Shown: positions 38,467 through 48,223, counted from the stretch's first letter. The stretch: 64,000 bases of DNA from Pseudomonas aegrilactucae (GCF_019168305.1 NZ_JAHTBI010000001.1:124001-188000); one strand, 5' to 3'. The notes: generated by a model from the letters alone, not told the origin. Made by a program: numbers and translations.

Positions 38467-39606
38467 ATGCGTTGGGCCACCTATTTCGCGGTGCTGTCGT
38501 CGGTGCTCAGTGTGGGCCTGGCCCTGGGCGTGAGCATGCCGCTGGTGTCGTTGCGCCTGGAAGGCTGGGGCTACGGCAGCTTTGCGATAGGCGTGATGGC
38601 GGCGATGCCGGCGATCGGCGTACTGGTCGGTGCCAGCCTGTCCAGCCGCCTGGCGGCGTATTTCGGTACCGCGACGCTGATGCGCCTGTGCCTGCTGGCC
38701 GGTGCGCTGTCGATCGGCCTGCTGGCACTGTTGCCTAGCTACCCGATATGGCTGGCGCTGCGCCTGCTGATCGGGGTGATCCTGACCATCGTGTTCATCC
38801 TCGGCGAAAGCTGGATCAACCAACTGGTGGTCGAGCAATGGCGGGGTCGGCTGGTGGCGCTGTATGGCAGCAGCTATGCCCTCAGCCAGCTGGCCGGGCC
38901 GCTGCTGCTGGGCGTACTGGGCTCGGAGAATGACCTGGGTTTCTGGATCGGTGCCGGGTTGCTGGTGCTGGCGCCACTGGTGCTGATCGGTCGCACCGGC
39001 GCGCCCAGTGCCGATGCCTGCGGTGTCAGCCTGCGCGACCTGGTCGGCTTCTGCCGTCGGTTGCCGGTGATCGCGTGGGCGATTGCCCTGTTTGCCGCCT
39101 TCGAGGCGATGATTCTGACGCTGCTGCCGGTGTACTGCCTGCAGCAGGGTTTCACCACCGAGGTGGCGCTGTTCATGGTCAGCACCGTGGTGGTGGGGGA
39201 TGCGTTGCTGCAACTGCCCATTGGTGCACTGGCCGATTTCATGTCGCGTCGTACGCTGTTCACCGGCTGTGCAGCGACCTTGCTGGTGTCGAGCCTGGGC
39301 ATTCCGCTGCTGATGCACACCCCGGTCATCTGGCCACTGTGGGTACTGTTCGGTGCCAGTGCCGGGGGCTTGTTCACCTTGTCGCTGATTTTGATCGGCG
39401 AGCGCTACCGCGACGACGCACTGGTGCGCGCCAATGCTCACGTGGCACAGCTGTGGGGTATCGGCTGCCTGATCGGGCCGCTGGCCGCCGGGGCGGGTAG
39501 CCAATGGGTCAGCGGGCACGCACTGCCGTGGCTGATGGCAGCGGGGGCGTTCGTGCTGGTGCTGCTGGCGCGCCGACCGAATGCTTTCGAGCCGGCGGTC
39601 GCCTAA
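38467..39606 (+). CDS. MFS transporter (YcaD-like)
   Basis: The ATG at 38467 follows a gaggac motif and starts the first helix directly (MRWATYFAVLSSVLSVGLAL), giving 379 residues with about 12 TM segments. The cytoplasmic loop between TM2 and TM3 is VLVGASLSSRLAAYFGTATL, and the second half has ALADFMSRRTLFTG. LGESWINQLVVEQWRGR is typical of YcaD relatives. The substrate is unknown. Its stop overlaps the stop of the phospholipase-D-like gene on the other strand. Confidence 0.9.
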   Translation: MRWATYFAVLSSVLSVGLALGVSMPLVSLRLEGWGYGSFAIGVMAAMPAIGVLVGASLSSRLAAYFGTATLMRLCLLAGALSIGLLALLPSYPIWLALRLLIGVILTIVFILGESWINQLVVEQWRGRLVALYGSSYALSQLAGPLLLGVLGSENDLGFWIGAGLLVLAPLVLIGRTGAPSADACGVSLRDLVGFCRRLPVIAWAIALFAAFEAMILTLLPVYCLQQGFTTEVALFMVSTVVVGDALLQLPIGALADFMSRRTLFTGCAATLLVSSLGIPLLMHTPVIWPLWVLFGASAGGLFTLSLILIGERYRDDALVRANAHVAQLWGIGCLIGPLAAGAGSQWVSGHALPWLMAAGAFVLVLLARRPNAFEPAVA

Positions 39607-41162
39607 AGCATCTTTTCCAGCCCCACCGCCTTGCTCACCCAGGCATTGAAGCGTCGCCACCACCCGCCAGGCTCGGTGCTCAGGCTGTGCACCTGGCCAT
39701 TGTCCTCGGTTACCCACACCAGTTGCCCGTCGACCAGACGCGGCGCATAGCTCAGGGCCGGGGCCATGCCCTGCAGCGCCAGTTCGCGGGTGTACTCGGC
39801 CAGTTGCGGGCTGTCCACCAGCACGCCGACTTCGGTGTTCCACAGCACCGAGCGCGGGTCGAAGTTGAACGAGCCGATAAACGTCTTCTGCCGGTCGAAG
39901 ACCATCGCCTTGCTGTGCAGGCTGGAGTCCGAGGCACTGCCGAAATGGTGGATGCGCCCACTGCTGGGGTCGCCGGGCTGGCGGCGCAGTTCGAACAGCT
40001 TGACCCCGTGCTCGAGCAGCGCCTTGCGGTACGGTGCATAGCCGCCATGTACCGCCGGCACGTCGGTGGCTTCCAGCGAATTGGTCAGCAGGCTCACCGC
40101 CACCCCGGCGTCGGCATGGCTGGTGAGGTACAGCAGGCCGCTCTCGCCGGGCACGAAGTAGGCCGACACCAGGATCAGTTCGTGGTGCACGTTGTTCAGG
40201 TCCGGCGCCAGTTGCTGGGTCAGCAGCAGCTGCGGGTCGGGTTCACCCTGGGCCAGCACCTTGCTCGGGGCATCCCACAGCGCCTGGTTGTGCGCCCAGA
40301 TCAGCTCGTTGCGCCATACCTGCAGGCGCGGCTGCGTCCTGTAGGCCATCAGCCGCTCGTACAGCGCCTTGCGCTTGACCTTGGCTTCCTCCAGGGAGGC
40401 TTCAAGGCGTTCGCGGCTGGCGCGCAGGTCATCGGCATCGGGCTGGCGCAACATGAAATCGCCAATCGGCCGGCTCAGGGCGCTGTTCCAGTATTGGTCG
40501 AAACTGTGCCCCAGTTGCTCGGCCACCGGGCCCACGCCGAGCAGGTCGATGTCGGTGAAATTCAGGTTGGGCTCGGCGTCGAAGTACTCGTCGCCCAGGT
40601 TGCGCCCACCCACGATGGCCATGCTGTTGTCCACCAGCCACAGCTTGTTGTGCATGCGCCGGTGCTGTTGCGACAGGTTGAACAGGCGACCCATGGCGCG
40701 GGTGATGCCGGTACTGCGGCCCAGGTGCAGCGGGTTGAACACGCGGATATGCACATTCGGGTGCACTGCCAGGGTGGCCATGACCTCGTCCAGCCCGTCA
40801 CTGGTGGTGTCGTCGAGCAGGATGCGCACGCGCACGCCACGGTCGGCCGCCAGCAGCAGTTCATGCACCAGGGTGCGGGTGCTGAGGCCGTCGTGCACGA
40901 TGTAATACTGCAGGTCGATGCTGCGCTGGGCGTTGCGGATCAGTTCGGCGCGGGCGCGAAACGCCTCGTTGCTGTTGGGCAGCAGGCGAAACCCCGAACG
41001 CCCGTCATGGGGGCTGGCCTGGCGCAGCACCGAGCGGCCGAACGCTGAGTCGCTGGCCGGCAGGGCCTGGCTGACGGTGCGTGGGGCGCTGCTGGTGGCG
41101 CAGCCGCCCAGGCCCAGGGCGAGGTTCAACAGCAACAGCGGCAAGGCCCGAAGAATGGTCAA
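39603..41162 (-). CDS. Phospholipase D family lipoprotein (cardiolipin synthase-like)
   Basis: The protein has two HKD motifs, MHNKLWLVDNSMAIVGG and LHSKAMVFDRQKTFIGSF, the catalytic pair of PLD enzymes. The TTG start at 41162 (519 residues) places a lipoprotein signal at the very N-terminus (LTILRALPLLLLNLALGLGG followed by C); a start at an upstream ATG (41237) would bury it. The protein is probably membrane tethered in the periplasm and may act on phospholipids, but PLD proteins of this group lack a known role. It converges on the MFS gene with a 4-bp overlap. Confidence 0.85.
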   Translation of the reverse strand: MTILRALPLLLLNLALGLGGCATSSAPRTVSQALPASDSAFGRSVLRQASPHDGRSGFRLLPNSNEAFRARAELIRNAQRSIDLQYYIVHDGLSTRTLVHELLLAADRGVRVRILLDDTTSDGLDEVMATLAVHPNVHIRVFNPLHLGRSTGITRAMGRLFNLSQQHRRMHNKLWLVDNSMAIVGGRNLGDEYFDAEPNLNFTDIDLLGVGPVAEQLGHSFDQYWNSALSRPIGDFMLRQPDADDLRASRERLEASLEEAKVKRKALYERLMAYRTQPRLQVWRNELIWAHNQALWDAPSKVLAQGEPDPQLLLTQQLAPDLNNVHHELILVSAYFVPGESGLLYLTSHADAGVAVSLLTNSLEATDVPAVHGGYAPYRKALLEHGVKLFELRRQPGDPSSGRIHHFGSASDSSLHSKAMVFDRQKTFIGSFNFDPRSVLWNTEVGVLVDSPQLAEYTRELALQGMAPALSYAPRLVDGQLVWVTEDNGQVHSLSTEPGGWWRRFNAWVSKAVGLEKML

Positions 41163-41220
41163 AGGGGCACGTCCTGAACGCGAAGGCGATGGAAGAGGGA
41201 CCACGCAAAGCGGCGCAACG

Positions 41221-42651
41221 TTACCTGCCGTGTTCATCCTCGGCCAGTAGACGAATGGCGGTTTCGCCCACCTTGCGCACGGCCGCCTCGATGTCGGCCG
41301 TGGCGCGCGCGGCAAAGTTCATGCGCAGGCAGTTGCGGTACTTGCCCGACGCCGAAAAGATGCAGCCCACGGCAATCTGCACACCTTGTTCAAGTAAAGC
41401 CCGGTTAAGGCGCAGCGTGTCGAAACTTTCCGGCAGCTCCACCCACAGCACGAAGCCACCCTGGGGGCGGCTGGCGCGGGTGCCTTCGGGGAAGTAGCGG
41501 GCGACCCAGTCGATCATCTGGTCGCGGGCGCGCTGGTACTGGCTGCGCACGCGGCGCAGGTGCGGCTGGTAGTGGCCGGCCTCGATGAAATCGGCGATTG
41601 CAAGCTGCGGCTGGGTGGCGGTGCAGCCGGTGCTGATGTACTTCATGTGCAGCACCCGTTCCAGGTAACGCCCCGGCGCGACCCAGCCGATGCGCAGGCC
41701 CGGGGCAAGGGTCTTGGAGAACGAGCTGCACAGCAGCACGCGGCCGTCGTCGTCGAACGACTTGATGGTGCGCGGGCGCGGGTAGGTGTAGGCCAGGTCG
41801 CCGTACACGTCGTCTTCCAGGATCGCCACGTCGTAGCGCTGGGCCAGGGTCAGCAGGGCGCGCTTGCGCGCCTCGGGCATGATGTAGCCCAGCGGGTTGT
41901 TGCAGCTGGGAGTCAGTTGGATCAGCTTGATCGGCCACTGTTCCAGGGCCAGCTCCAGCGCTTCCAGGCTGATGCCGGTGAGCGGGTCGGTGGGGATCTC
42001 GAGGGCTTTCATGCCCAGGCCCTTGAGGGTCTGCATGGCGCCGTGAAAACTCGGTGATTCGACCGCGACGATATCGCCTGGCTGGCACACCGCGCGCACG
42101 CTGGTCGACAGGGCCTCCTGGCAACCGGTGGTGATCACCAGGTCGGCCGCGCTCAGGCTGCAGCCCGAATCGAGCATCAGCCGCGCCACCTGTTCGCGCA
42201 GCGCCTCGGTGCCGGCGATGGTGTCGTAGTACAGGCCAGGCATGTCCTGGCGCCGGCTCAGTTGCGCCAGGCTGCGCAGCAGCGGCTTGAGCGTCGGGCT
42301 GTCGACGTCGGGCATGCCGCGGCCCAGTTGCACCACGTCCTTGCGCGGTACGCTGCGGATCAGCTCGAACACCTGTTCCCACTGGCCGATATCCACCGGG
42401 CGCTGGGCCGGGCGGCTCACATCGGGCAGCGCGGGCAGGGGGCGGTGGTCAGGCACGAAGTAGCCGGACTTGGGCCGGGGCGCTGCCAGGCCATGGTCTT
42501 CCAATACCCGGTAGGCCTGCTGCACGGTGCTCAGGCTGACGCCATGCTCGACGCTCAGCGCGCGCACCGAAGGCAACCGGTCGCCGGGGCGATAGAGGCC
42601 CTGTTCGATGCGCGCGCCGATCAACTCGGCAAGGTTGACGTAGAGGGTCAT
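41221..42651 (-). CDS. MocR/PdxR-type GntR regulator with aminotransferase domain
   Basis: The start at MTLYVNLAELIGARIEQGLY gives 476 residues. The N-terminal winged helix shows YRPGDRLPSVRALSVEHGVS and LSTVQQAYRVLEDHG, and the C-terminal half is a fold type I aminotransferase with the PLP lysine expected in VLLCSSFSKTLAPGLRIGW. MocR proteins use PLP or an amine to control transcription. It is divergent from the DUF1127 gene across 178 bp, a likely target. Confidence 0.92.
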   Translation of the reverse strand: MTLYVNLAELIGARIEQGLYRPGDRLPSVRALSVEHGVSLSTVQQAYRVLEDHGLAAPRPKSGYFVPDHRPLPALPDVSRPAQRPVDIGQWEQVFELIRSVPRKDVVQLGRGMPDVDSPTLKPLLRSLAQLSRRQDMPGLYYDTIAGTEALREQVARLMLDSGCSLSAADLVITTGCQEALSTSVRAVCQPGDIVAVESPSFHGAMQTLKGLGMKALEIPTDPLTGISLEALELALEQWPIKLIQLTPSCNNPLGYIMPEARKRALLTLAQRYDVAILEDDVYGDLAYTYPRPRTIKSFDDDGRVLLCSSFSKTLAPGLRIGWVAPGRYLERVLHMKYISTGCTATQPQLAIADFIEAGHYQPHLRRVRSQYQRARDQMIDWVARYFPEGTRASRPQGGFVLWVELPESFDTLRLNRALLEQGVQIAVGCIFSASGKYRNCLRMNFAARATADIEAAVRKVGETAIRLLAEDEHGR

Positions 42652-42829
42652 GGCGTACTCCTGGGCATGCGGTTGATGCTGGACCGGTACAGATTGGCCA
42701 AAAATACAGCATTCAGAGGCAAAAGCGCGGTGTCTGTATGGAAATAATACATGGCCTTTGAATCTGTAATGGTCTTGCTGCCTCACGCATCATTTCTACA
42801 CGGTTTACCCACCCTGGAGGAATGAAGAG

Positions 42830-43045
42830 ATGAACGGCTCAAGCGATGTATGCCTGCAACTGCGCGCCGAGGGTGAGGCGACGCCGCACAACGCTCCCGC
42901 AGGGCTGAGCGGCTGGGCCCTGATGATGCGGCGCCGGCGTTCGCGTCAGCAGTTGCTGGCGCTGGACGCCGACCAGCTGCGTGATATCGGCCTGACCCGC
43001 GAGCAGGCGATCGAGGAGGGCGGCAGGCCGTTCTGGAGGTCCTAG
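42830..43045 (+). CDS. DUF1127 small protein
   Basis: The 71-residue protein has the YjiS-like DUF1127 domain at its C-terminus: a basic stretch MMRRRRSRQQLLALDADQLR, then DIGLTREQAIEEGGRPFW. Small Arg-rich DUF1127 proteins of alphaproteobacteria act in RNA and phosphate metabolism; in pseudomonads the role is unclear. A ggagg ribosome site is present. Its stop overlaps that of the convergent oxidase gene. Confidence 0.85.
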   Translation: MNGSSDVCLQLRAEGEATPHNAPAGLSGWALMMRRRRSRQQLLALDADQLRDIGLTREQAIEEGGRPFWRS

Positions 43046-44319
43046 GTCAGCGCCTTGAGGCGGTGCCAGAGCATCCCCAGCGCCAGCAGCGGCGAGCGTA
43101 GGTGCTTGCCGCCCGGGAAGGTGATGTGCGGCACCTGGGCGAACAGGTCGAAGCGGCCGCTGTGCTGGCCGCTGATCGCCTCGCCCAGCAGCCTGCCGGC
43201 CAGGTGCGTGGCGTTGAGGCCATGGCCGGCGTAGGCCTGGGCGTAGTACACGTTCGGCTGGTCGCGCAGGCGGCCGATCTGTGGCAGGCGGTTGGCGCCG
43301 ATGCCGATCATGCCGCCCCACTGGTACTCGATGCGCACATCGGCCAGTTGCGGGAAGACCTTGAGCATCTTGGGCCGCATGTACGCGCTGATGTCCTGCG
43401 GGTCGCGGCCCGAGTAGTGGCAGGCGCCGCCGAACAGCAGGCGGCGGTCGGCCGAAAGGCGGTAGTAGTCCACGGTCACCTGCTGGTCGCACACCGCCAT
43501 GTTCTGCGGCAGCAGTTCCTGGGCCAAGGCGTCGCTCAGCGGTTCGGTGGCGATGATGTAACTGCCGGCCGGCAGCACCTTGCCGCCCAGTTCGCGGTCC
43601 AGGTCGTTGAGGTAGGCGTTGCAGCACAGCACCAGCGTGCTGGCGCGTACCGAACCCTTGGCCGTGTGCACGCGCACCTGCGGGCCATGCTCGATGCGTG
43701 TGACCTGCGAGTGCTCGAACAGGCGCACGCCCAGTTGCCGGGCCACCTCGGCTTCGCCCAGCGCCAGGTTCAGCGGGTGCAGGTGCCCCGAGCCCATGTC
43801 GACCAGGCCACCGGCATAGCGTTTCGAACCCACCACCGTGTGCATCTGCTCGGGCGGCACCAGACGCAGCTCATGGACGTAGCCCAGCGCGCGCAGTTCT
43901 TCGATGTCATCGCTGAAACCCCGGTATTCGCGCGGCTTGTTGGCCAGGTCGCAGTAGCCCCAGGTCAGGTCGCAGTCGATGGCATGGCGCTCGATGCGCT
44001 GGCGCACGATGTCCACGGCCTCCAGGCCCATCAGCTTGAGGCTGTGCACGCCCTCGCTGCCGATCACCGACGTGAACTGGTCCAGGCCGTGGCCGACCCC
44101 GCGAATCAGTTGCCCGCCATTGCGCCCGCTGGCGCCCCAGCCGATCTTGTGGGCCTCGAGCAGCACCACGCTCAGGCCGCGCTCGGCCAGTTCGATGGCG
44201 GTATTGAGCCCCGAGAAACCGCCACCCACCACGCACACGTCACAGCTCAGCTCGCCCTGCAGCGGCGGATAGACCGGTTGCCCAGCGCTGTGGGCGGCGT
44301 AGTAGGAAGTGGTATGCAC
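43042..44319 (-). CDS. puuB: FAD-dependent gamma-glutamylputrescine oxidase-like enzyme (PuuB family)
   Basis: The DAO-family protein has the FAD site near the N-terminus (CDVCVVGGGFSGLNTAIELA), WGASGRNGGQLIRG and a C-terminal FAD loop (YYAQAYAGHGLNATHLAGR). This matches PuuB, which oxidises gamma-glutamylputrescine to the aldehyde used by PuuC/KauB. The start is uncertain; a GTG at 44319 (HTTSYYAAHSAGQP) gives 425 residues, the usual size, whereas upstream ATGs add a tail. It fits the ligase, hydrolase and aldehyde dehydrogenase elsewhere in the window. Confidence 0.82.
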   Translation of the reverse strand: MHTTSYYAAHSAGQPVYPPLQGELSCDVCVVGGGFSGLNTAIELAERGLSVVLLEAHKIGWGASGRNGGQLIRGVGHGLDQFTSVIGSEGVHSLKLMGLEAVDIVRQRIERHAIDCDLTWGYCDLANKPREYRGFSDDIEELRALGYVHELRLVPPEQMHTVVGSKRYAGGLVDMGSGHLHPLNLALGEAEVARQLGVRLFEHSQVTRIEHGPQVRVHTAKGSVRASTLVLCCNAYLNDLDRELGGKVLPAGSYIIATEPLSDALAQELLPQNMAVCDQQVTVDYYRLSADRRLLFGGACHYSGRDPQDISAYMRPKMLKVFPQLADVRIEYQWGGMIGIGANRLPQIGRLRDQPNVYYAQAYAGHGLNATHLAGRLLGEAISGQHSGRFDLFAQVPHITFPGGKHLRSPLLALGMLWHRLKALT

Positions 44320-44404
44320 GTTGGGAGAATTCCTGGTCGAGGCTGTGTGGAAAATTTGACACAGCATAGGCGGTGCTTTCATCGGCAGGCAACCGTGGGG
44401 CAAA

Positions 44405-44791
44405 ATGCCGCTTCAGTCTCCTGCCCCCGAGCCTTTCATGAGTTGCAACAGCCACAAGATCCGCTTCTTGCGCGAGCAGATCCCGTCGTTTGCCTGCGTG
44501 CCGGGCTGCCACGACTGCTGCGGACCGGTCACCACCTCGAGCGAAGAGATGGCGCGCCTGCCGCGCAAGACCCAGGCCGAGCAGGAGGCCGCGCTGGCCG
44601 AGCTCAACTGCGTGCACCTGGGCCCCGAAGGCTGCACGGTGTATGAAGAGCGGCCGCTGATCTGTCGTCTGTTCGGTACCACGCCGCGCCTGCCGTGCCC
44701 CAACGGGCGCGCGCCGGCCGAGATGATCGACCCGCAGGCCGAGCGCCTGGTGCACCAGTACATCGCCAGCACCCGCCAGGTGCTGGTGTAG
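44405..44791 (+). CDS. YkgJ family cysteine-cluster protein
   Basis: The 128-residue protein has a likely metal cluster: CVPGCHDCCGP, then LNCVHLGPEGCTVYEERPLI and CRLFG, the pattern of YkgJ zinc/iron-chelating proteins. The first ATG (44405) is used; a start at 44438 (MSCNSHKIRF) is also plausible. The function is unknown. It is divergent from puuB and converges on the Lrp gene, whose stop is 3 bp away. Confidence 0.82.
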   Translation: MPLQSPAPEPFMSCNSHKIRFLREQIPSFACVPGCHDCCGPVTTSSEEMARLPRKTQAEQEAALAELNCVHLGPEGCTVYEERPLICRLFGTTPRLPCPNGRAPAEMIDPQAERLVHQYIASTRQVLV

Positions 44792-44794
44792 GCC

Positions 44795-45283
44795 TCAGTC
44801 CGGAATCGGCAGGTTGAGGCTTTCCTTCACTTCTTCCATCACGATGTAGCTCTTTGATTCGCGCACGTGCGGCAGCTTGAGCAGGATGTCGCCCAGCAGC
44901 TTGCGGTACGAGGCCATCTCGGAAATCCGTGCCTTCACCAGGTAGTCGAAATCGCCTGATACCAGATGGCATTCGAGTACGTGCGGGAGCTTGAGCACGG
45001 CGCGGCGAAACTCCTCGAAGGTGTCCCCCGACTTGTAGTCCAGGCTGATCTCGACGAACACCAGCAGGCTGCCCTTCAGGTGCTGCGGGTTGAGCCGGGC
45101 GTTGTAGCCCATGATGATCCCTTCGCGCTCCAGGCGCCGCACACGCTCGGTGCAGGGGGTGGTCGACAGGCCGACCTTCTCGCCCAGTTCGGTGAACGAG
45201 ATACGCCCGTCGGTCTGCAGGATGCGCAGGATGTTGCGGTCGATCTTGTCCAGTTCACGTTTGCTTTGATGCTGGGTTCTCAT
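44795..45283 (-). CDS. Lrp/AsnC family regulator, divergent from dadA
   Basis: The start at MRTQHQSKRELDKIDRNILR gives 162 residues. The N-terminal helix-turn-helix (ISFTELGEKVGLSTTPCTER) and the C-terminal RAM ligand domain (LPHVLECHLVSGDFDYLVKA) are complete. It is very similar in plan to Lrp of enterics, which responds to leucine or alanine. The divergent dadA-ridA-dadX unit is its probable target, as in other pseudomonads. Confidence 0.92.
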   Translation of the reverse strand: MRTQHQSKRELDKIDRNILRILQTDGRISFTELGEKVGLSTTPCTERVRRLEREGIIMGYNARLNPQHLKGSLLVFVEISLDYKSGDTFEEFRRAVLKLPHVLECHLVSGDFDYLVKARISEMASYRKLLGDILLKLPHVRESKSYIVMEEVKESLNLPIPD

Positions 45284-45315
45284 AGTGGATGCCCCTCCGT
45301 AAAAGCCGACACTGC

Positions 45316-45327
45316 CGAGAATTCTCG
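45316..45327. promoter_or_regulatory. Palindrome cgagaattctcg in the lrp-dadA interval
   Basis: A perfect 12-bp palindrome 33 bp upstream of the Lrp-type gene start and 112 bp before dadA. Lrp-family sites are AT-rich inverted repeats of about 15 bp, so this could be part of one. A possible -10 hexamer TATACT for dadA is at 45374-45379, without a good -35. Confidence 0.35.
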
Positions 45328-45439
45328 CCAAATATAGGCTTTTATATAGTGAAAAGCACTGCCTCTGGATTCCTATACTGCGCCCATCCATGCCTTACAC
45401 AACAAATGTCGGCGGTGCGCCGCTTCGAGGGATAACAAC

Positions 45440-46741
45440 ATGCGAGTTCTGGTACTTGGTAGCGGCGTGATCGGCACCGCCAGTGCCTACTATCTGGCCC
45501 GGCAGGGTTTTGAAGTGGTAGTGGTCGACCGCCAGCCGGCGGTGGCCATGGAAACCAGCTTTGCCAATGCCGGCCAGGTCTCGCCCGGTTATGCCTCGCC
45601 CTGGGCTGCACCGGGCGTGCCGCTCAAGGCCATCAAGTGGCTGCTCGAGCGCCACGCCCCACTGGCGATCAAGGCCACCGCCGACATCGACCAGTACCTG
45701 TGGATGGCGCAGATGCTGCGCAACTGCACGGCCAACCGCTATGCAGTGAACAAGGAGCGCATGGTGCGCCTGTCCGAGTACAGCCGCGACTGCCTCGACG
45801 AGCTGCGTGCCGAAACCGGCATCGCCTACGAAGGCCGTACCCTGGGCACCACCCAGCTGTTCCGCACCCAGGCGCAACTGGACAACGCGGCCAAGGACAT
45901 CGCCGTGCTGGAACAGTCCGGCGTGCCCTACGAGCTGCTCGACCGCGATGGCATTGCCCGCGTCGAGCCGGCCCTGGCCAACGTCACCGACATTCTGGCC
46001 GGCGCCTTGCGTCTGCCCAACGACCAGACCGGCGACTGCCAACTGTTCACCACGCGCCTGGCCGAGATGGCCCGCAACCTGGGCGTGGAATTTCGCTTCG
46101 GGCAGAACATCGAGCGCCTCGACCATGCCGGCGACCGCGTCAACGGCGTATGGATCGACGGCAAGCTGGAAACCGCCGACCGCTACGTGCTGGCGCTGGG
46201 CAGCTACTCGCCGCAGTTGCTCAAGCCGCTGGGTATCCGCGCACCGGTGTACCCGCTCAAGGGCTACTCGCTGACCGTACCGATCAGCGACCCGGCCATG
46301 GCGCCCACCTCGACCATTCTGGACGAGACCTACAAGGTCGCGATCACCCGTTTCGACAACCGTATCCGCGTGGGCGGCATGGCCGAGATCGCCGGTTTCG
46401 ACCTGTCGCTCAACCCGCGTCGGCGCGAAACGCTGGAGATGATCGTCAACGACCTTTATCCTCGTGGCGGTGACCTGGGCCAGGCCAGCTTCTGGACCGG
46501 CCTGCGCCCGACCACGCCGGACGGTACGCCGATCGTGGGTGCCACCACGTTGCGCAACCTGTTCCTGAACACCGGTCACGGTACCCTCGGTTGGACCATG
46601 GCGTGCGGCTCCGGTCGCTTGCTGGCCGACCTGATAGCGCGCAAGAAACCGCAGATCAGCGCCGAAGGCCTTGATATTTCCCGTTACACCCACAGTCAGG
46701 AGACCGCAAAACATGCCAGTCCAGCGCCAGCTCACCAATGA
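45440..46741 (+). CDS. dadA: D-amino acid dehydrogenase small subunit
   Basis: The 433-residue flavoprotein starts with the FAD motif [20 protein letters not shown] and contains [20 protein letters not shown] and [16 protein letters not shown], typical of DadA. It oxidises D-alanine and other D-amino acids to keto acids at the inner membrane, feeding electrons to the respiratory chain. It heads dadA-ridA-dadX, with the Lrp-type regulator upstream. Confidence 0.98.
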   Translation: MRVLVLGSGVIGTASAYYLARQGFEVVVVDRQPAVAMETSFANAGQVSPGYASPWAAPGVPLKAIKWLLERHAPLAIKATADIDQYLWMAQMLRNCTANRYAVNKERMVRLSEYSRDCLDELRAETGIAYEGRTLGTTQLFRTQAQLDNAAKDIAVLEQSGVPYELLDRDGIARVEPALANVTDILAGALRLPNDQTGDCQLFTTRLAEMARNLGVEFRFGQNIERLDHAGDRVNGVWIDGKLETADRYVLALGSYSPQLLKPLGIRAPVYPLKGYSLTVPISDPAMAPTSTILDETYKVAITRFDNRIRVGGMAEIAGFDLSLNPRRRETLEMIVNDLYPRGGDLGQASFWTGLRPTTPDGTPIVGATTLRNLFLNTGHGTLGWTMACGSGRLLADLIARKKPQISAEGLDISRYTHSQETAKHASPAPAHQ

Positions 46742-47066
46742 GCGCATGAGCCAGATCGTCACCCATAACGGCACCGTGTACCTCTCGGGCCAGGTGGGCG
46801 ACGACATGAACGCCGACGTCGGCCAGCAAACCCGCGAGACGCTGGCCAACATCGAGCGGCTGCTGGAACTGGCCGGTACCGACAAGAGCCGTGTGCTGTC
46901 GGCGACCATCTATCTCAAGGACATCGACGCGCAGTTCCAGGCCATGAACCAGGTGTGGGACCAGTGGCTGGCAAAAGGCACCGCCCCGGCCCGTGCCACC
47001 GTGCAGGCCACGCTGTGCGAGCCAGAGATTCTGGTCGAGATTTCGATCGTCGCTGCCTTGCCGTAA
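46713..47066 (+). CDS. RidA family protein in the dad operon
   Basis: This 117-residue RidA-like protein begins inside the last 29 bp of dadA in another frame. Motifs are [40 protein letters not shown] and the arginine segment [20 protein letters not shown]. DadA makes 2-iminopropionate, and RidA proteins hydrolyse such imines, so clearing that intermediate is a good functional guess. It is distinct from ridA at 13125 and divergent in sequence. Confidence 0.93.
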   Translation: MPVQRQLTNERMSQIVTHNGTVYLSGQVGDDMNADVGQQTRETLANIERLLELAGTDKSRVLSATIYLKDIDAQFQAMNQVWDQWLAKGTAPARATVQATLCEPEILVEISIVAALP

Positions 47067-47106
47067 TCCGTTATCCCTAACCAGACTGCCAGAAAAGGCT
47101 GCCGTC

Positions 47107-48180
47107 ATGCGTCCCGCCCGTGCCCTGATCGACCTTCAAGCGCTGCGTCACAACTACCAACTCGCCCGTGAGCTGACCGGGGCCAAGGCCTTGGCCGTGA
47201 TCAAGGCCGATGCCTACGGGCACGGCGCGGTGCGCTGCGCCCAGGCGCTGGAGGGCGAGGCCGACGGCTTCGCGGTGGCATGCATCGAGGAGGCGCTGGA
47301 ACTGCGTGCGGCCGGCATCAAGGCGCCGGTATTGCTGCTCGAAGGGATCTTCGAAGCCAGTGAGCTGGCGCTGATCGCCGAGCACGACCTGTGGTGCGTG
47401 GTGCATTCGCTGTGGCAACTGGAGGCCATCGAGCAGGCCGGCCTGACCCGCCCGATCACGGTGTGGCTCAAGCTCGACAGCGGCATGCATCGCGTCGGCC
47501 TGCACCCCAAGGATTACCACAGTGCCTACCAGCGCCTGCTGGCCAGCGGCAAGGTGGCGCGCATCGTGCTGATGAGCCACTTCGCCCGTGCCGACGAACT
47601 CGACAGCCCGGCCAGCAGCGAGCAGGTGGCGGTGTTCGACGCGGCGCGCCAGGGCCTGAGCGCCGAGATCAGCCTGCGCAACTCGCCGGCGGTGCTCGGC
47701 TGGCCACAGGTACCCAGCGACTGGGTGCGCCCGGGCATCATGCTGTATGGCGCCACCCCCTTCGAGGTCGACCAGGCCCAGGCCCGGCGCCTGCAGCCGG
47801 TGATGACCCTGGAATCGAAAGTGATCTGCGTGCGTGAACTGCCCGCCGGCGAGCCGGTGGGCTACGGCGCCAAATTCGTCAGCCCGCGCCCCACCCGGGT
47901 CGGCGTGGTCGCCATGGGCTATGCCGACGGCTATCCGCGCCTGGCCCCCACCGGCACCCCGGTGCGGGTGGCCGGCAAGCGCAGCCAACTGATCGGCCGG
48001 GTGTCGATGGACATGCTGTGCATCGACCTCACCGATGTGCCCGAGGCCGGCCTGGGCAGCCCGGTGGAGCTGTGGGGCAAGCACGTGCTGGCCAGCGACG
48101 TGGCGATCCAGGCCGGTACCATCCCGTACCAGATCTTCTGCAACCTGCGCCGGGTACCGCTGGTGTACAGCGGCGATTGA
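47107..48180 (+). CDS. dadX: Catabolic alanine racemase
   Basis: The 357-residue PLP enzyme has the lysine in [20 protein letters not shown] near residue 33 and the catalytic tyrosine segment [10 protein letters not shown]. It converts L-alanine to D-alanine, which DadA then oxidises. It is the third gene of the operon, 40 bp after the RidA gene; the position marks it as dadX rather than the anabolic alr. Confidence 0.97.
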   Translation: MRPARALIDLQALRHNYQLARELTGAKALAVIKADAYGHGAVRCAQALEGEADGFAVACIEEALELRAAGIKAPVLLLEGIFEASELALIAEHDLWCVVHSLWQLEAIEQAGLTRPITVWLKLDSGMHRVGLHPKDYHSAYQRLLASGKVARIVLMSHFARADELDSPASSEQVAVFDAARQGLSAEISLRNSPAVLGWPQVPSDWVRPGIMLYGATPFEVDQAQARRLQPVMTLESKVICVRELPAGEPVGYGAKFVSPRPTRVGVVAMGYADGYPRLAPTGTPVRVAGKRSQLIGRVSMDMLCIDLTDVPEAGLGSPVELWGKHVLASDVAIQAGTIPYQIFCNLRRVPLVYSGD

Positions 48181-48223
48181 GGTGTCCAGGCAGACGGGCT
48201 GCGGGTCGACGTGTTGTAAATAC

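Noticed and set aside
36723..38480. A 585-codon open frame on the minus strand
   Set aside because: It is antisense to the clear aldehyde dehydrogenase gene kauB and has no recognisable motif.
42652..42786. N-terminal extension of the MocR regulator
   Set aside because: In-frame codons upstream of 42651 add 45 residues that are unlike GntR N-termini; the internal Met matches the family start.
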